From Thermoproteota archaeon (GTDB lineage Archaea > Thermoproteota > Korarchaeia > Korarchaeales > Korarchaeaceae), in assembly GCA_011042755.1 (NCBI GenBank), contig DRBY01000108.1, positions 1 through 7,048 on the forward strand: a stretch of DNA of 7,048 bases, given 5' to 3'. The notes under the pieces are model-generated. The model worked only from the letters and a program-made list of their open reading frames with translations. It did no database searches and was not told where the DNA came from. This document shows, in pieces, positions 1 to 5,805 of this stretch (position 1 is the first letter of the stretch; each line of letters opens with the position of its first letter). The position numbers and the translations under genes are program-made.

Positions 1-624
1 AAGAGGGCCTCGGAGAAGCTTGGCAGGGGTTCGGAGAGGTTCGCGATGCATGTGAAGGGCATGGAGCTGCCTGGATACGAGCCTAGGGGATCCTTCGGAA
101 TGGCCTTAGCCTACGCCACGTCGGACAGGGGAGGGTGCCACCAACGCGCCTGGACCGTCAGAGCGGAGATCGAGGGTAGGCTTGGGCCCAGGTTCTCGAT
201 AGAAGGCAGGGCCAAGTTCGTTAAGGAGACGCAGGACGAGAGGGCTGCCTGCTTCTCCCTTGTGCTGTGCGACTTCGCTCCGCTGGAGGTAGGTCACTTC
301 GTGGATATGCTGAACGCAGCCACGGGCTTCGACTTCTCAGAGGAGGAGTACCTGAGGGCTGGCGAGAGGATATGGAACCTGACCAGGATGTTCAATGTGA
401 GGGAGGGAGTGAGCAGGAAGGACGACACGCTGCCTCCTAGGCTGATGGAGGAGCCTCTGCCCGACGGCCCGGGCGCCGGAAACGTGATCACGAGAGATAT
501 GCTCGACCGCATGCTGGACGAGTACTACGAACTCAGAGGTTGGGACTCTAACGGCGTGCCAACGCCGGAGAAGCTTAAGGAGCTGGCTCTCTCTGAGCTG
601 ATCTCAGACCTACCGAGAGAATGA
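1..624 (+). CDS. AOR-family tungsten oxidoreductase A, C-terminal part (5' end outside window)
   Basis: The frame is open from the first base and ends at TGA 622-624, so this is the last 207 residues of a protein that normally has about 600-650; the ATG at 46 is internal. The family oxidises aldehydes to carboxylic acids with a tungsten bis-pterin cofactor and one [4Fe-4S] cluster. The family pattern is visible: HVKG at residues 17-20, EPRG near 27-30, LAYATSDRG near 36-44, His47 in GCHQRAW (the position of the conserved active-site His), and Cys90 in LVLCDF, which should be the fourth cluster ligand. The usual Asp-x-x-Gly-Leu-Cys pterin motif is altered: Phe85 replaces Asp and Val88 replaces Gly. 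The C-terminal block FNVREGVSRKDDTLPPR (131-147) and PDGPG (154-158) is typical. It converges on AOR B with 95 bp between stops. The family is certain; substrate and complete structure are not visible. Confidence 0.93.
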   Translation, partial: KRASEKLGRGSERFAMHVKGMELPGYEPRGSFGMALAYATSDRGGCHQRAWTVRAEIEGRLGPRFSIEGRAKFVKETQDERAACFSLVLCDFAPLEVGHFVDMLNAATGFDFSEEEYLRAGERIWNLTRMFNVREGVSRKDDTLPPRLMEEPLPDGPGAGNVITRDMLDRMLDEYYELRGWDSNGVPTPEKLKELALSELISDLPRE

Positions 625-719
625 CGTAGGCACCCCACGCGCTCGACTTCACGCTCTTCGACTTGCCGAGCTTCACTGAGTCAGCGCGCGGGGGGATCGC
701 TCTCCATCTAAAGGCTTCT
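625..719. other. Convergent intergenic spacer, no clear terminator
   Basis: This 95-bp gap lies between the TGA of AOR A (+) and the TAG of AOR B (-). It is pyrimidine-rich on the + strand around 640-675, but neither strand has a convincing T-run or strong hairpin after the stop codons. No gene is supported here. Confidence 0.6.
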
Positions 720-2657
720 CTACTCTGCCAATCTTCCCATGCTGGCGAGTTCCTCTGCTACGTCTTCGAGGCCGAGTTGGACCAACTTGTGCCTCTTAGG
801 CCATCCAGTCTCCCAGTCAAGTCCTCTGTACTCGTAGTACTCCTTGAGCATGACCTCCAGCTCGACCACCTGGCCCTTGCCCGGCCCCTCTGGCATCGGC
901 TCTTCCGTGAATCTTGGGTTTAGAGTGTCCTCCTTCCTACCGACTCCCTCCCTCGCGTTAAAGGCCCTCCTGAGCATGTAGATCCTCTCTCCTGCCAGCG
1001 CGAGCTTCCTCTCGTCTCCAAGCTCCTCTATGCCGGTCAGGGCCTTCAGCCAGGGAGCGAAGTCGTCGTAGTAGTAGATCATCGGCCACATGGCTCCGTA
1101 CTTGCAAGTTATCATGGAGTCCACGATGGAGTAGAAGTTCTCGGTGAGCCAGGTCAGGTACCCCTTGCCCGTGGGGTTCAGCCTGTCGTCTATCACCATC
1201 TTCTTGGCTTCCTCCTCTCCGAACCTCTCGTAAGCATACTTCACGGCCCAGGGCAGCTCGTCGTAGGTGCAGAGACCTCTCAGGTGATCAGCCCCTCTAA
1301 CATTAACGGCGTGAGCCAAGCCAATGGACTTGTGGCTCCTGCCGTCTTGAGCCGACGCCTCCAGCCCCTTGACGTGTATGACGTACCTCTCTGTGCCTTT
1401 GCCTATCTTTCTAGCTGCCCTTAGTGCGCCCTCGGCGAGAAGGTCGCCTATCCCCTCCCTCTTCGCCATCTTGTGGATGAGGTCTATCACGAGGTCGGCG
1501 TCGCCCCAGACGGGCTTGATGCCGCCAACGTCCCCTTCGGTAATTAGCCCCTTCTCGTAGCACTCCATCAGCCAGGAGATCACCTTCCCTGCGCTGATCA
1601 CATCCATCCCGTAGTCGTTGCACAGCTCGTTGGCGTGGATTATGGCGCCCAGGTCGCTCACCATCACGTTGGAGCCTAGGGCCACCAGAGCCTCGTACTC
1701 TGGACCTCCCGTCAGAGTGCAGGCGTACTTCCCCGAGTCAACGTGGTGCACGAACTTGCACTGGAGGAAGCATGTGAAGCAGGACTTGTGGCTTATCCTG
1801 ACGGCTTTTAGGGCATCTCCGTTGATCTTCTCGGCCTCTGGGAACAGGCCGGTCCAGTGATTCTTCGTGGGCAGTCTGCCTATGCTGTGCATGACGTCTA
1901 TGAGGTAGGGCGTGCCGTAGCCCCTGATCGTGTCGTTGGCTATCTCCCGCCACTCTCCCGTGGTGGCCTTCTCGTATATCCTCTGGATGACCTCCCAGAA
2001 CTCCTCGAACCGAGCGACCTTGATGCCCTTGCTGCCCCTCACCGCTATGGCCTTCAGCTTCTTGGAGCCCATCACGGCGCCCATGCCGGTCCTGCCTGCC
2101 GCGTCGTAGAAGTCCACTATGACATTGGCGAACCTGACCAGCCTCTCGCCAGCCGGGCCTATCACGGCCGACTGAATGCTCTCGTCTCCGATGTCTTCCC
2201 ATATCAGCTTGAAGGTCTCCCTCGTCCCCCTCCCCCAGAGGTGGCTTGCGTCCCTGAGTTCCACGTGGTCGTCATCGATCCAGAGGTATACGGGCTTCTC
2301 TGCCCTCCCAGTTATGGCTATGAAGTCGTATCCAGCGTACTTTATCTCGGGGGCCAGCTGACCGCCGACGTGGGACTCGCCCCATATCCCCGTGAGCGGC
2401 GCCTTGGAAGCTATAGCCAGCCTTCCGGTCGCGTGACCTAGCGTGCCAGTCACGGGGCCTGTGGCGAAGACTATGACGTTCTCCGGGCCCAGGGGGTCAA
2501 TGCCGGGGCTCAAGTGATCCCACAGGTACCTGGCGGCGAAGCCAGTCCCGCCGACGTAGTTTCTCATCCACGCTCTCGGGGTCTCCTTCACCTGGAACTT
2601 GCCGCTCGTGAGGTCGACCTCGAGATACCTCCCTGTGTAGCCCCCTACCTCCACCAT
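720..2657 (-). CDS. Aldehyde ferredoxin oxidoreductase family enzyme B, full length (W-bis-pterin, [4Fe-4S])
   Basis: This 645-residue protein has full AOR-family length. By family, it oxidises an aldehyde or similar compound in the cytoplasm and passes electrons to an iron-sulfur partner. Domain 1 holds YVGGTGFAARYLWD (34-47) and ATGRLAIASKAPLTG (76-90), the first pterin-binding region. Cys293, Cys296 and Cys300 (CxxCxxxC) with Cys518 should bind the cluster. NDYGMD (347-352) gives the D-x-x-G-x-D pterin motif, Glu344 precedes it, and His458 in ADHLRG matches the active-site His. The second pterin motif is D513-S-M-I-T-C518, keeping Asp and Cys but with Ile in place of Gly. The C-terminal FNAREGVGRKEDTLNPR (567-583) is standard. 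ATG 2657-2655 abuts the TGA of the ferredoxin gene, with GGTGGTG at 2667-2661 as ribosome site, so the two genes are probably translationally coupled. Substrate is unknown; benzoyl-CoA reductase BamB is a distant alternative within the family. Confidence 0.95.
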   Translation of the reverse strand: MVEVGGYTGRYLEVDLTSGKFQVKETPRAWMRNYVGGTGFAARYLWDHLSPGIDPLGPENVIVFATGPVTGTLGHATGRLAIASKAPLTGIWGESHVGGQLAPEIKYAGYDFIAITGRAEKPVYLWIDDDHVELRDASHLWGRGTRETFKLIWEDIGDESIQSAVIGPAGERLVRFANVIVDFYDAAGRTGMGAVMGSKKLKAIAVRGSKGIKVARFEEFWEVIQRIYEKATTGEWREIANDTIRGYGTPYLIDVMHSIGRLPTKNHWTGLFPEAEKINGDALKAVRISHKSCFTCFLQCKFVHHVDSGKYACTLTGGPEYEALVALGSNVMVSDLGAIIHANELCNDYGMDVISAGKVISWLMECYEKGLITEGDVGGIKPVWGDADLVIDLIHKMAKREGIGDLLAEGALRAARKIGKGTERYVIHVKGLEASAQDGRSHKSIGLAHAVNVRGADHLRGLCTYDELPWAVKYAYERFGEEEAKKMVIDDRLNPTGKGYLTWLTENFYSIVDSMITCKYGAMWPMIYYYDDFAPWLKALTGIEELGDERKLALAGERIYMLRRAFNAREGVGRKEDTLNPRFTEEPMPEGPGKGQVVELEVMLKEYYEYRGLDWETGWPKRHKLVQLGLEDVAEELASMGRLAE

Positions 2658-2667
2658 TCACACCACC
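2655..2667 (-). promoter_or_regulatory. Stop-start junction and ribosome site coupling ferredoxin and AOR B
   Basis: Read on the minus strand, GGTGGTG (2667-2661) is followed by TGA (2660-2658) and then immediately ATG (2657-2655). With no base between stop and start, and the ribosome site inside the ferredoxin's last codons, coupled translation and matched subunit amounts are likely. Confidence 0.6.
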
Positions 2668-3143
2668 CTCGGCAGGGCCATCTCCAAGAGCTTCGGAATG
2701 CGCTCCAGGGCTTTCTTCCTCTTCATCAGGTTGGCTACGGTCACTGGCACGTACTTGAGAACCTCTTCTGGGCAGAACTTCACGCACTGAGGGTCGCCTC
2801 CGCAGAGGTCGCACTTGACCACCTTGTTCGATACGGGATCCACGGTCACGCCGCCGAACGGGCACACGGCGACGCAGGTCTTGCACCCTATACACAGGTC
2901 GTAGTTCAGGTTGACCAGACCAGTCTCCTTGTCTTTCTGAAGGGCTCCAGTTGGGCAGGACGCCACGCAGGGTGCATCTTCACACTGAACGCAGAAGACT
3001 GGGAAGTTCACGCCCCTCTCGGGATCCCTTATCACGGTGATCCGAGATCGCCGCGGGTTGAACTCGCGTTCGTGCCAGAAGGAGCAGACAACCTCACACG
3101 CCCTACAACCGGTGCATCTCTCGTAGTCAGCCACAAGCATCAT
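2658..3143 (-). CDS. Four-cluster polyferredoxin, electron-transfer subunit of AOR B (AorA/BamC-like)
   Basis: From the ATG at 3143 the protein has 161 residues and 16 cysteines in four groups: Cys10/13/16/20, Cys51/54/59/63, Cys84/87/90/94 and Cys111/114/120/124. The last Cys of groups two to four is followed by Pro. This is the four-[4Fe-4S] ferredoxin type found as the electron-transfer subunit of DMSO-reductase-like enzymes and beside AOR-family enzymes (AorA, BamC). It is soluble, with no signal peptide or membrane segment. Its TGA touches the ATG of AOR B, so a shared complex is likely, with this protein carrying electrons away from the W site. A TTG at 3158 in the same frame adds five residues (166 total). 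I prefer ATG 3143 (a second ATG follows at once) because MMLVADYERCTGC is the usual family start, though no Shine-Dalgarno is visible before either. The basic tail after Cys124 has no recognised function. Confidence 0.92.
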   Translation of the reverse strand: MMLVADYERCTGCRACEVVCSFWHEREFNPRRSRITVIRDPERGVNFPVFCVQCEDAPCVASCPTGALQKDKETGLVNLNYDLCIGCKTCVAVCPFGGVTVDPVSNKVVKCDLCGGDPQCVKFCPEEVLKYVPVTVANLMKRKKALERIPKLLEMALPRVV

Positions 3144-3188
3144 TCTGACGGACGTCAAGGTAATCGCCGGCTCTGGTGATCAAGACTT

Positions 3189-3198
3189 CATAATAATG
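3189..3198 (-). promoter_or_regulatory. Candidate TATA box for the ferredoxin-AOR B unit
   Basis: The minus strand reads CATTATTATG here, an AT-rich island in GC-rich DNA. Placing transcription start about 27 nt after its centre gives a position near 3166, which leaves a leader of about 23 nt before ATG 3143 or 8 nt before TTG 3158. No clear BRE purine run precedes it. Inferred from composition and spacing only. Confidence 0.4.
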
Positions 3199-3202
3199 GT
3201 TC

Positions 3203-3218
3203 GTTTGCGAATCCAAAC
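3203..3218. repeat. Inverted repeat GTTTG-N6-CAAAC, possible operator
   Basis: Perfect 5-bp arms GTTTG (3203-3207) and CAAAC (3214-3218) flank six bases. The repeat lies just upstream of the candidate TATA box of the minus-strand unit, about where an archaeal activator would bind. The arms are short, so chance is possible. Confidence 0.3.
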
Positions 3219-3332
3219 CTCTGTGGGGCCTATTTCCACGAGCCTCATAGGGAGGGAACCTGCCATCATCTGCTCTCGGTTCGACTGCCGGTCGCAAAGC
3301 AAGCTACTCGTGTTAGAGACGCAGCGCGAAAC

Positions 3333-3340
3333 CTTTTTTG
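3333..3340 (+). promoter_or_regulatory. Candidate TATA box for the MoaD-flavoprotein unit
   Basis: CTTTTTTG is preceded by CGAAAC, which resembles a BRE plus T-rich TATA element. A start about 27 nt downstream falls near 3362-3364, just before the GGAGGTG ribosome site at 3367-3373, leaving a leader of about 20 nt before GTG 3383. The fit between box, ribosome site and start codon is the main support. Confidence 0.4.
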
Positions 3341-3366
3341 ACGCCCCCTTTAATGCCTGTGAACTT

Positions 3367-3373
3367 GGAGGTG
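3367..3373 (+). promoter_or_regulatory. Ribosome-binding site GGAGGTG that decides the MoaD start
   Basis: GGAGGTG is a perfect match to the archaeal 16S anti-Shine-Dalgarno. It is followed after nine bases by in-frame GTG 3383. The longer readings from TTG 3338 or ATG 3353 would put this site inside the coding region. Confidence 0.7.
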
Positions 3374-3382
3374 TTGAGCTAC

Positions 3383-3679
3383 GTGACAAATAGTGAGGGC
3401 ATCAAGGTCAAGTTCAGGTTCTACTTGACGGCGAGGGAGATTATCGGATCTAGGGAGCTGGAGGTTACAGTCCCTAGCGGCACTCTGGGAGAGGCTCTTG
3501 AGACGCTTAGGGCCAGGCTTGGCCCGAAGGCATCCGTTCTGTTTGATGGAGATGGGAACCTAAAGAGTCACTACTCCGTGCTGATAGACGGCGACCTGAT
3601 TAGGCTCCCTCAGGGACTGAACACAAAGCTCAAGAGTGGCATCGTGATAGACCTCCTCCCACCGGTTGGCGGCGGATAA
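3383..3679 (+). CDS. MoaD/ThiS-like sulfur carrier for pterin cofactor synthesis
   Basis: The 98-residue protein has the beta-grasp pattern of the small subunit of molybdopterin synthase: a first strand VKFRFYLTAREIIG, then LEVTVPSGTLGEALETLRARLG, a central SVLIDGDLIR, and the terminal strand IVIDLLPPVGGG. It ends in the Gly-Gly that is adenylated and thiocarboxylated in MoaD proteins. By family it would donate sulfur for the pterin dithiolene that holds W or Mo; ThiS or tRNA-thiolation carrier roles are alternatives that motif reading alone cannot exclude. GTG 3383 is chosen over TTG 3338 and ATG 3353 because a perfect GGAGGTG lies nine bases upstream and the protein then starts close to the first beta strand, as usual. 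It is the first gene of a two-gene unit; the flavoprotein starts 18 bp after its stop. Its place among AOR genes suggests a copy serving tungstopterin assembly. Confidence 0.88.
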   Translation: MTNSEGIKVKFRFYLTAREIIGSRELEVTVPSGTLGEALETLRARLGPKASVLFDGDGNLKSHYSVLIDGDLIRLPQGLNTKLKSGIVIDLLPPVGGG

Positions 3680-3682
3680 CAA

Positions 3683-3687
3683 GGAGG
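3683..3687 (+). promoter_or_regulatory. Ribosome-binding site GGAGG for the flavoprotein (TTG start)
   Basis: AAGGAGG ends at 3687, ten bases before TTG 3698. No ATG or GTG lies nearby in frame ahead of the FAD-binding strand, so this site decides the TTG start. Confidence 0.65.
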
Positions 3688-3697
3688 CGTTGCCAGA

Positions 3698-4984
3698 TTG
3701 CGGAGAGAGAAGGCGGATGTACTGGTTTTAGGAGGCGGTCCAGCTGGCATCTCGGCCGCCATTTCAGCTAAGAGGAGGAACTTGGGAGTGAGGGTCATAC
3801 TGGTCTCCTCAGAGCCCTCTCACTACATGAGGCCAGCAGTTACGGCCCTGCTTGAAGATCCCCGCGTGAGCCCGGAAGAGATCGTCTCGCTGGACCCCGT
3901 GTTCCTCCTCGGGCAGGGAGTTGAGCCGTTCACCAGGGGGCGGGTCACGGAATTGACCGATGGCTTGGCCCATGCTCAGGGGCCGTGGGGCGAGGTTGAG
4001 TTCGAGTATGAGTCCTTGATCATCGCTACAGGGGGCGTGCCGTTCGTGCCTCCCATCGAGGGGGTTGACCTGAGGGGGGTCTACTCCGTCAGGACGCTGA
4101 GGGACGCTAGGAGGCTAGCCAATCTGCTCAGGCCAGGTGTGAGGTTGTCTGTAGTCGGCGCGGGTCTTGCTGGAGTCAAGCTAGCCGTGGCGGCGAGCAG
4201 GAGGGGTGCCGTCGTGACCCTACTTGAGATGAAGAGAGTCCTGTGGACTGTGCTCGATCCACCCTTGACCGATTTGGCTAAGAAGCTTGTTGAAGGCTCG
4301 GGGGTCAGGGTGCTCGAGAACAAGGCTGTCGACAGGATCGTAGAGGGACCTCAAGGGAGCGTGAGCGGCGTTGAGGCCGGAGGGGAGGTCATAAAGGCGG
4401 ACCTAGTAGTCTTCGCCACGGGAGTCAAGCCCAACAGCGCGCTCGCTCGAAGTCTCGGCCTGAAACTCGGCGTCCGAGGAGCGATAAAGACCGACGAGGG
4501 GATGTCCACCTCCAAGAGAGGCGTCTGGGCCGCCGGAGACTGCGCCGAGACCCTAGATCTGATAACAGGCAAGCCCACCTACAGGCCCATAGGGAGCATA
4601 GCTTTCTTGGGCGGGAAGATAGCGGGCATCAACGCGGCAGGAGGGAGCGCCAGATATCGAGGGTTCATCCGCAGACAGGCGGAGGATGTAAAGGGGCTCC
4701 ACCTGGTCTCGCTTGGGCTGACCGGCGCTGAGGCTCAGGCGTTAGGCTTGGAGTACGATGTGGTGGAGTTGCACAGCTCGTGGCCGGACCCCCAACTCCC
4801 GTGGTGGCTGAAGAGGCCGCTGAAGCTGTCGGTTGCGATAGTCGAGAGGGGGACCGACAGGCTCATCGGTTTCCAAGCAATCGGGGGCCCGCTAGCTAGG
4901 AGGAAGTCCTACACGATCGTACGAATGATAGCCGAAGGGCGAGAGGTCAGCAGTCTGGAGACGCTGGGCTTCAAGGCAGCCTAG
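3698..4984 (+). CDS. FAD/NAD(P)-dependent oxidoreductase, possible NAD(P)-reducing subunit of AOR (AorC-like)
   Basis: This 428-residue protein is a two-dinucleotide-domain flavoprotein of the NADH oxidase/rubredoxin reductase/NirB-like family. Seen in order: FAD-binding VLVLGGGPAGISAA (8-21), ATGG (110-113), NAD(P)-binding VVGAGLAGVKLA (152-163), the ATGVKPN strand (240-246) and the second FAD motif AAGDCAE (278-284, Asp281). The only cysteine is Cys282, inside that motif. The redox-active Cys near residue 43 of CoA-disulfide reductases and NADH peroxidases is replaced by SHYMRPAV, so it should move electrons through FAD alone, as rubredoxin/ferredoxin reductases do. It starts 18 bp after the MoaD gene and is read divergently from ferredoxin-AOR B. 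By analogy with AorC it may pass electrons from aldehyde oxidation to NAD(P)+; a free ferredoxin or rubredoxin reductase is the alternative. The start is TTG with a good GGAGG site; the first residues are basic, with no signal peptide. Confidence 0.9.
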   Translation: MRREKADVLVLGGGPAGISAAISAKRRNLGVRVILVSSEPSHYMRPAVTALLEDPRVSPEEIVSLDPVFLLGQGVEPFTRGRVTELTDGLAHAQGPWGEVEFEYESLIIATGGVPFVPPIEGVDLRGVYSVRTLRDARRLANLLRPGVRLSVVGAGLAGVKLAVAASRRGAVVTLLEMKRVLWTVLDPPLTDLAKKLVEGSGVRVLENKAVDRIVEGPQGSVSGVEAGGEVIKADLVVFATGVKPNSALARSLGLKLGVRGAIKTDEGMSTSKRGVWAAGDCAETLDLITGKPTYRPIGSIAFLGGKIAGINAAGGSARYRGFIRRQAEDVKGLHLVSLGLTGAEAQALGLEYDVVELHSSWPDPQLPWWLKRPLKLSVAIVERGTDRLIGFQAIGGPLARRKSYTIVRMIAEGREVSSLETLGFKAA

Positions 4985-4996
4985 CCTCAATTGAGG
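4985..4996. repeat. 12-bp perfect palindrome just after the flavoprotein stop
   Basis: CCTCAATTGAGG is its own reverse complement and begins directly after TAG 4982-4984. It sits between two convergent genes, beside the T-rich terminator of the minus gene. It has no loop, so it is as likely a protein site or chance as an RNA hairpin. Confidence 0.5.
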
Positions 4997-4997
4997 G

Positions 4998-5008
4998 AAA
5001 AAGAAGAA
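4998..5008 (-). terminator. T-rich archaeal terminator for the stalked membrane protein gene
   Basis: On the minus strand TTCTTCTTTTT lies seven to seventeen bases after the TAA at 5015. T-rich tracts of this type end transcription in archaea without a hairpin. The plus strand shows only purines here, so the flavoprotein gene has no equivalent signal. Confidence 0.5.
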
Positions 5009-5014
5009 GGGAGG

Positions 5015-5761
5015 TTAGGACCCTAGGGCAACCAGCACCATCTCTCCGCCGCCCGTCGCAAACTCGGCCTTGACTATTCCAAGTGGGGGAGCGTCGCTGC
5101 TCCACCAGAAGGTGGCGCCGGCGGAGGATATCTTGTAGCATGTGAATGTGCCGGCTGGCACTGTTATGATCTCCGTCCCGATTATCCTGCTCACCCCAAC
5201 CTTGGGAGTGTACTGGTACTGCTCTGGGGCCGCGGACTGGCACCCCATGCCAGCTATGCAGACTTCGACCTCGACGGTCTCGCCGGTCTCGACATTGATC
5301 CAGGCGGTCACTGTGGTCACGGGCTGGCCGCCCTGCCCTTCTATCTCGTACTCGTAGGTCACCTTCAGGCACTCCACGCCCCTCTTAGTCTCCCTGCCCT
5401 GCACGGTCACAGTCATGGTCATCTTTGGACCCTGGGAAGTCGTTATCTCGTACTTGGCCCACATGCCGGGCTGCAGGCTCCGCCAGAACGCGGCGAAGTC
5501 AACCTCAGGAGGCTGCTCAGATGGCGGAGGCGTTGTGGGCTGGGGCGTCGGCTTAGGAGTGGGCTTTGGAGTAGGCTTAGGGCTCTTTGGAGGCTTTGGC
5601 TTCTGAGTGGGTGGCGCCGTCGTGCTTGGAGCCTCCGTCGCCGGGGGCTGGGTAGTGGTCGGAGGAACCTCTCCTCCAGGCTTGATGTAAAAGTAGTAGA
5701 AACCGACACATCCCAAAACTACGGCTCCAATCACTATGAGGGCGATACCCTTAGATGTCAT
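5015..5761 (-). CDS. Membrane-anchored extracellular protein with Pro/Thr stalk, function unknown
   Basis: The 248-residue protein has three parts. Residues 5-26 (GIALIVIGAVVLGCVGFYYF, then YI) are one hydrophobic segment after a short MTSK start, so it should be anchored with its C terminus outside. Cys18 follows Val-Leu-Gly, a poor lipobox, so lipid attachment is possible but not favoured. Residues 27-87 are a Pro/Thr/Lys stalk with three PTPK units (PKPTPKPTPKPTP), probably glycosylated outside the cell. Residues 88-248 look like a compact beta-rich domain, with alternating strands such as KMTMTVTV and TVTAWINV, the pattern VPAGTFTCYKIS, a Trp pair and GIVKAEF; four cysteines could form disulfides. 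VPAGTF and W-S-x-x-x-P-L-G-I-V-K recall DUF3108/LolA-like envelope beta proteins, but I do not claim membership. ATG 5761 is preceded by GGGTGGTGAT; an upstream GTG at 5806 would put the 5780-5801 inverted repeat in the coding region. It is flanked by AOR genes, but no link can be shown. Confidence 0.85.
   Translation of the reverse strand: MTSKGIALIVIGAVVLGCVGFYYFYIKPGGEVPPTTTQPPATEAPSTTAPPTQKPKPPKSPKPTPKPTPKPTPQPTTPPPSEQPPEVDFAAFWRSLQPGMWAKYEITTSQGPKMTMTVTVQGRETKRGVECLKVTYEYEIEGQGGQPVTTVTAWINVETGETVEVEVCIAGMGCQSAAPEQYQYTPKVGVSRIIGTEIITVPAGTFTCYKISSAGATFWWSSDAPPLGIVKAEFATGGGEMVLVALGS
5544..5579 (-). repeat. Three imperfect 12-bp tandem repeats coding PTPK
   Basis: Units 5544-5555, 5556-5567 and 5568-5579 (plus strand GGCGTCGGCTTA, GGAGTGGGCTTT, GGAGTAGGCTTA) encode the repeated Pro-Thr-Pro-Lys of the stalk. 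Unit length is a multiple of three, so copy-number change would lengthen or shorten the stalk without a frameshift. Confidence 0.75.
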
Positions 5762-5779
5762 ATCACCACCCGAGGGTCT

Positions 5780-5801
5780 CTCTCCACATAATCGTGGAGA
5801 G
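5780..5801. repeat. 8-bp inverted repeat in the leader or start region of the stalked protein gene
   Basis: CTCTCCAC (5780-5787) and GTGGAGAG (5794-5801) are perfect arms around ATAATC. The repeat ends 18 bases before the ATG at 5761. If the TATA box at 5806-5815 is used, it overlaps the transcription start and suits a repressor site; if the box at 5826-5832 is used, it would form a hairpin at the very 5' end of the mRNA. Confidence 0.6.
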
Positions 5802-5805
5802 GCCA

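Larger units (their letters stand above)
3144..3382. other. Divergent intergenic control region
   Basis: This 239-bp region separates the ferredoxin-AOR B unit (-) from the MoaD-flavoprotein unit (+), so it must hold both promoters. A TATA-like box is visible near each end, and an inverted repeat sits at 3203-3218. The middle (about 3220-3330) has no supported gene. A GGTTCGACT stretch near 3278-3286 resembles a tRNA T-loop, but no tRNA can be folded around it. Confidence 0.6.

Noticed and set aside
46..624. ATG 46 as the true start of AOR A, or an isolated gene remnant
   Set aside because: The same frame is open to base 1 with family-like sequence before residue 16, so the gene is cut by the window edge; there is no evidence of truncation in the genome.
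1857..2441. 194-residue plus-strand reading frame inside AOR B
   Set aside because: It lies wholly antisense to a gene with clear family motifs throughout, and it shows no motif or ribosome site of its own.
2514..3179. 221-residue plus-strand reading frame across ferredoxin and AOR B
   Set aside because: It is antisense to the 16-Cys ferredoxin, lacks recognisable features, and is a by-product of GC-rich coding sequence.
3220..3310. Possible tRNA around the GGTTCGACT stretch in the divergent spacer
   Set aside because: The flanking bases do not form a five-pair T-stem, and no acceptor, D or anticodon arms could be found at the right distances.
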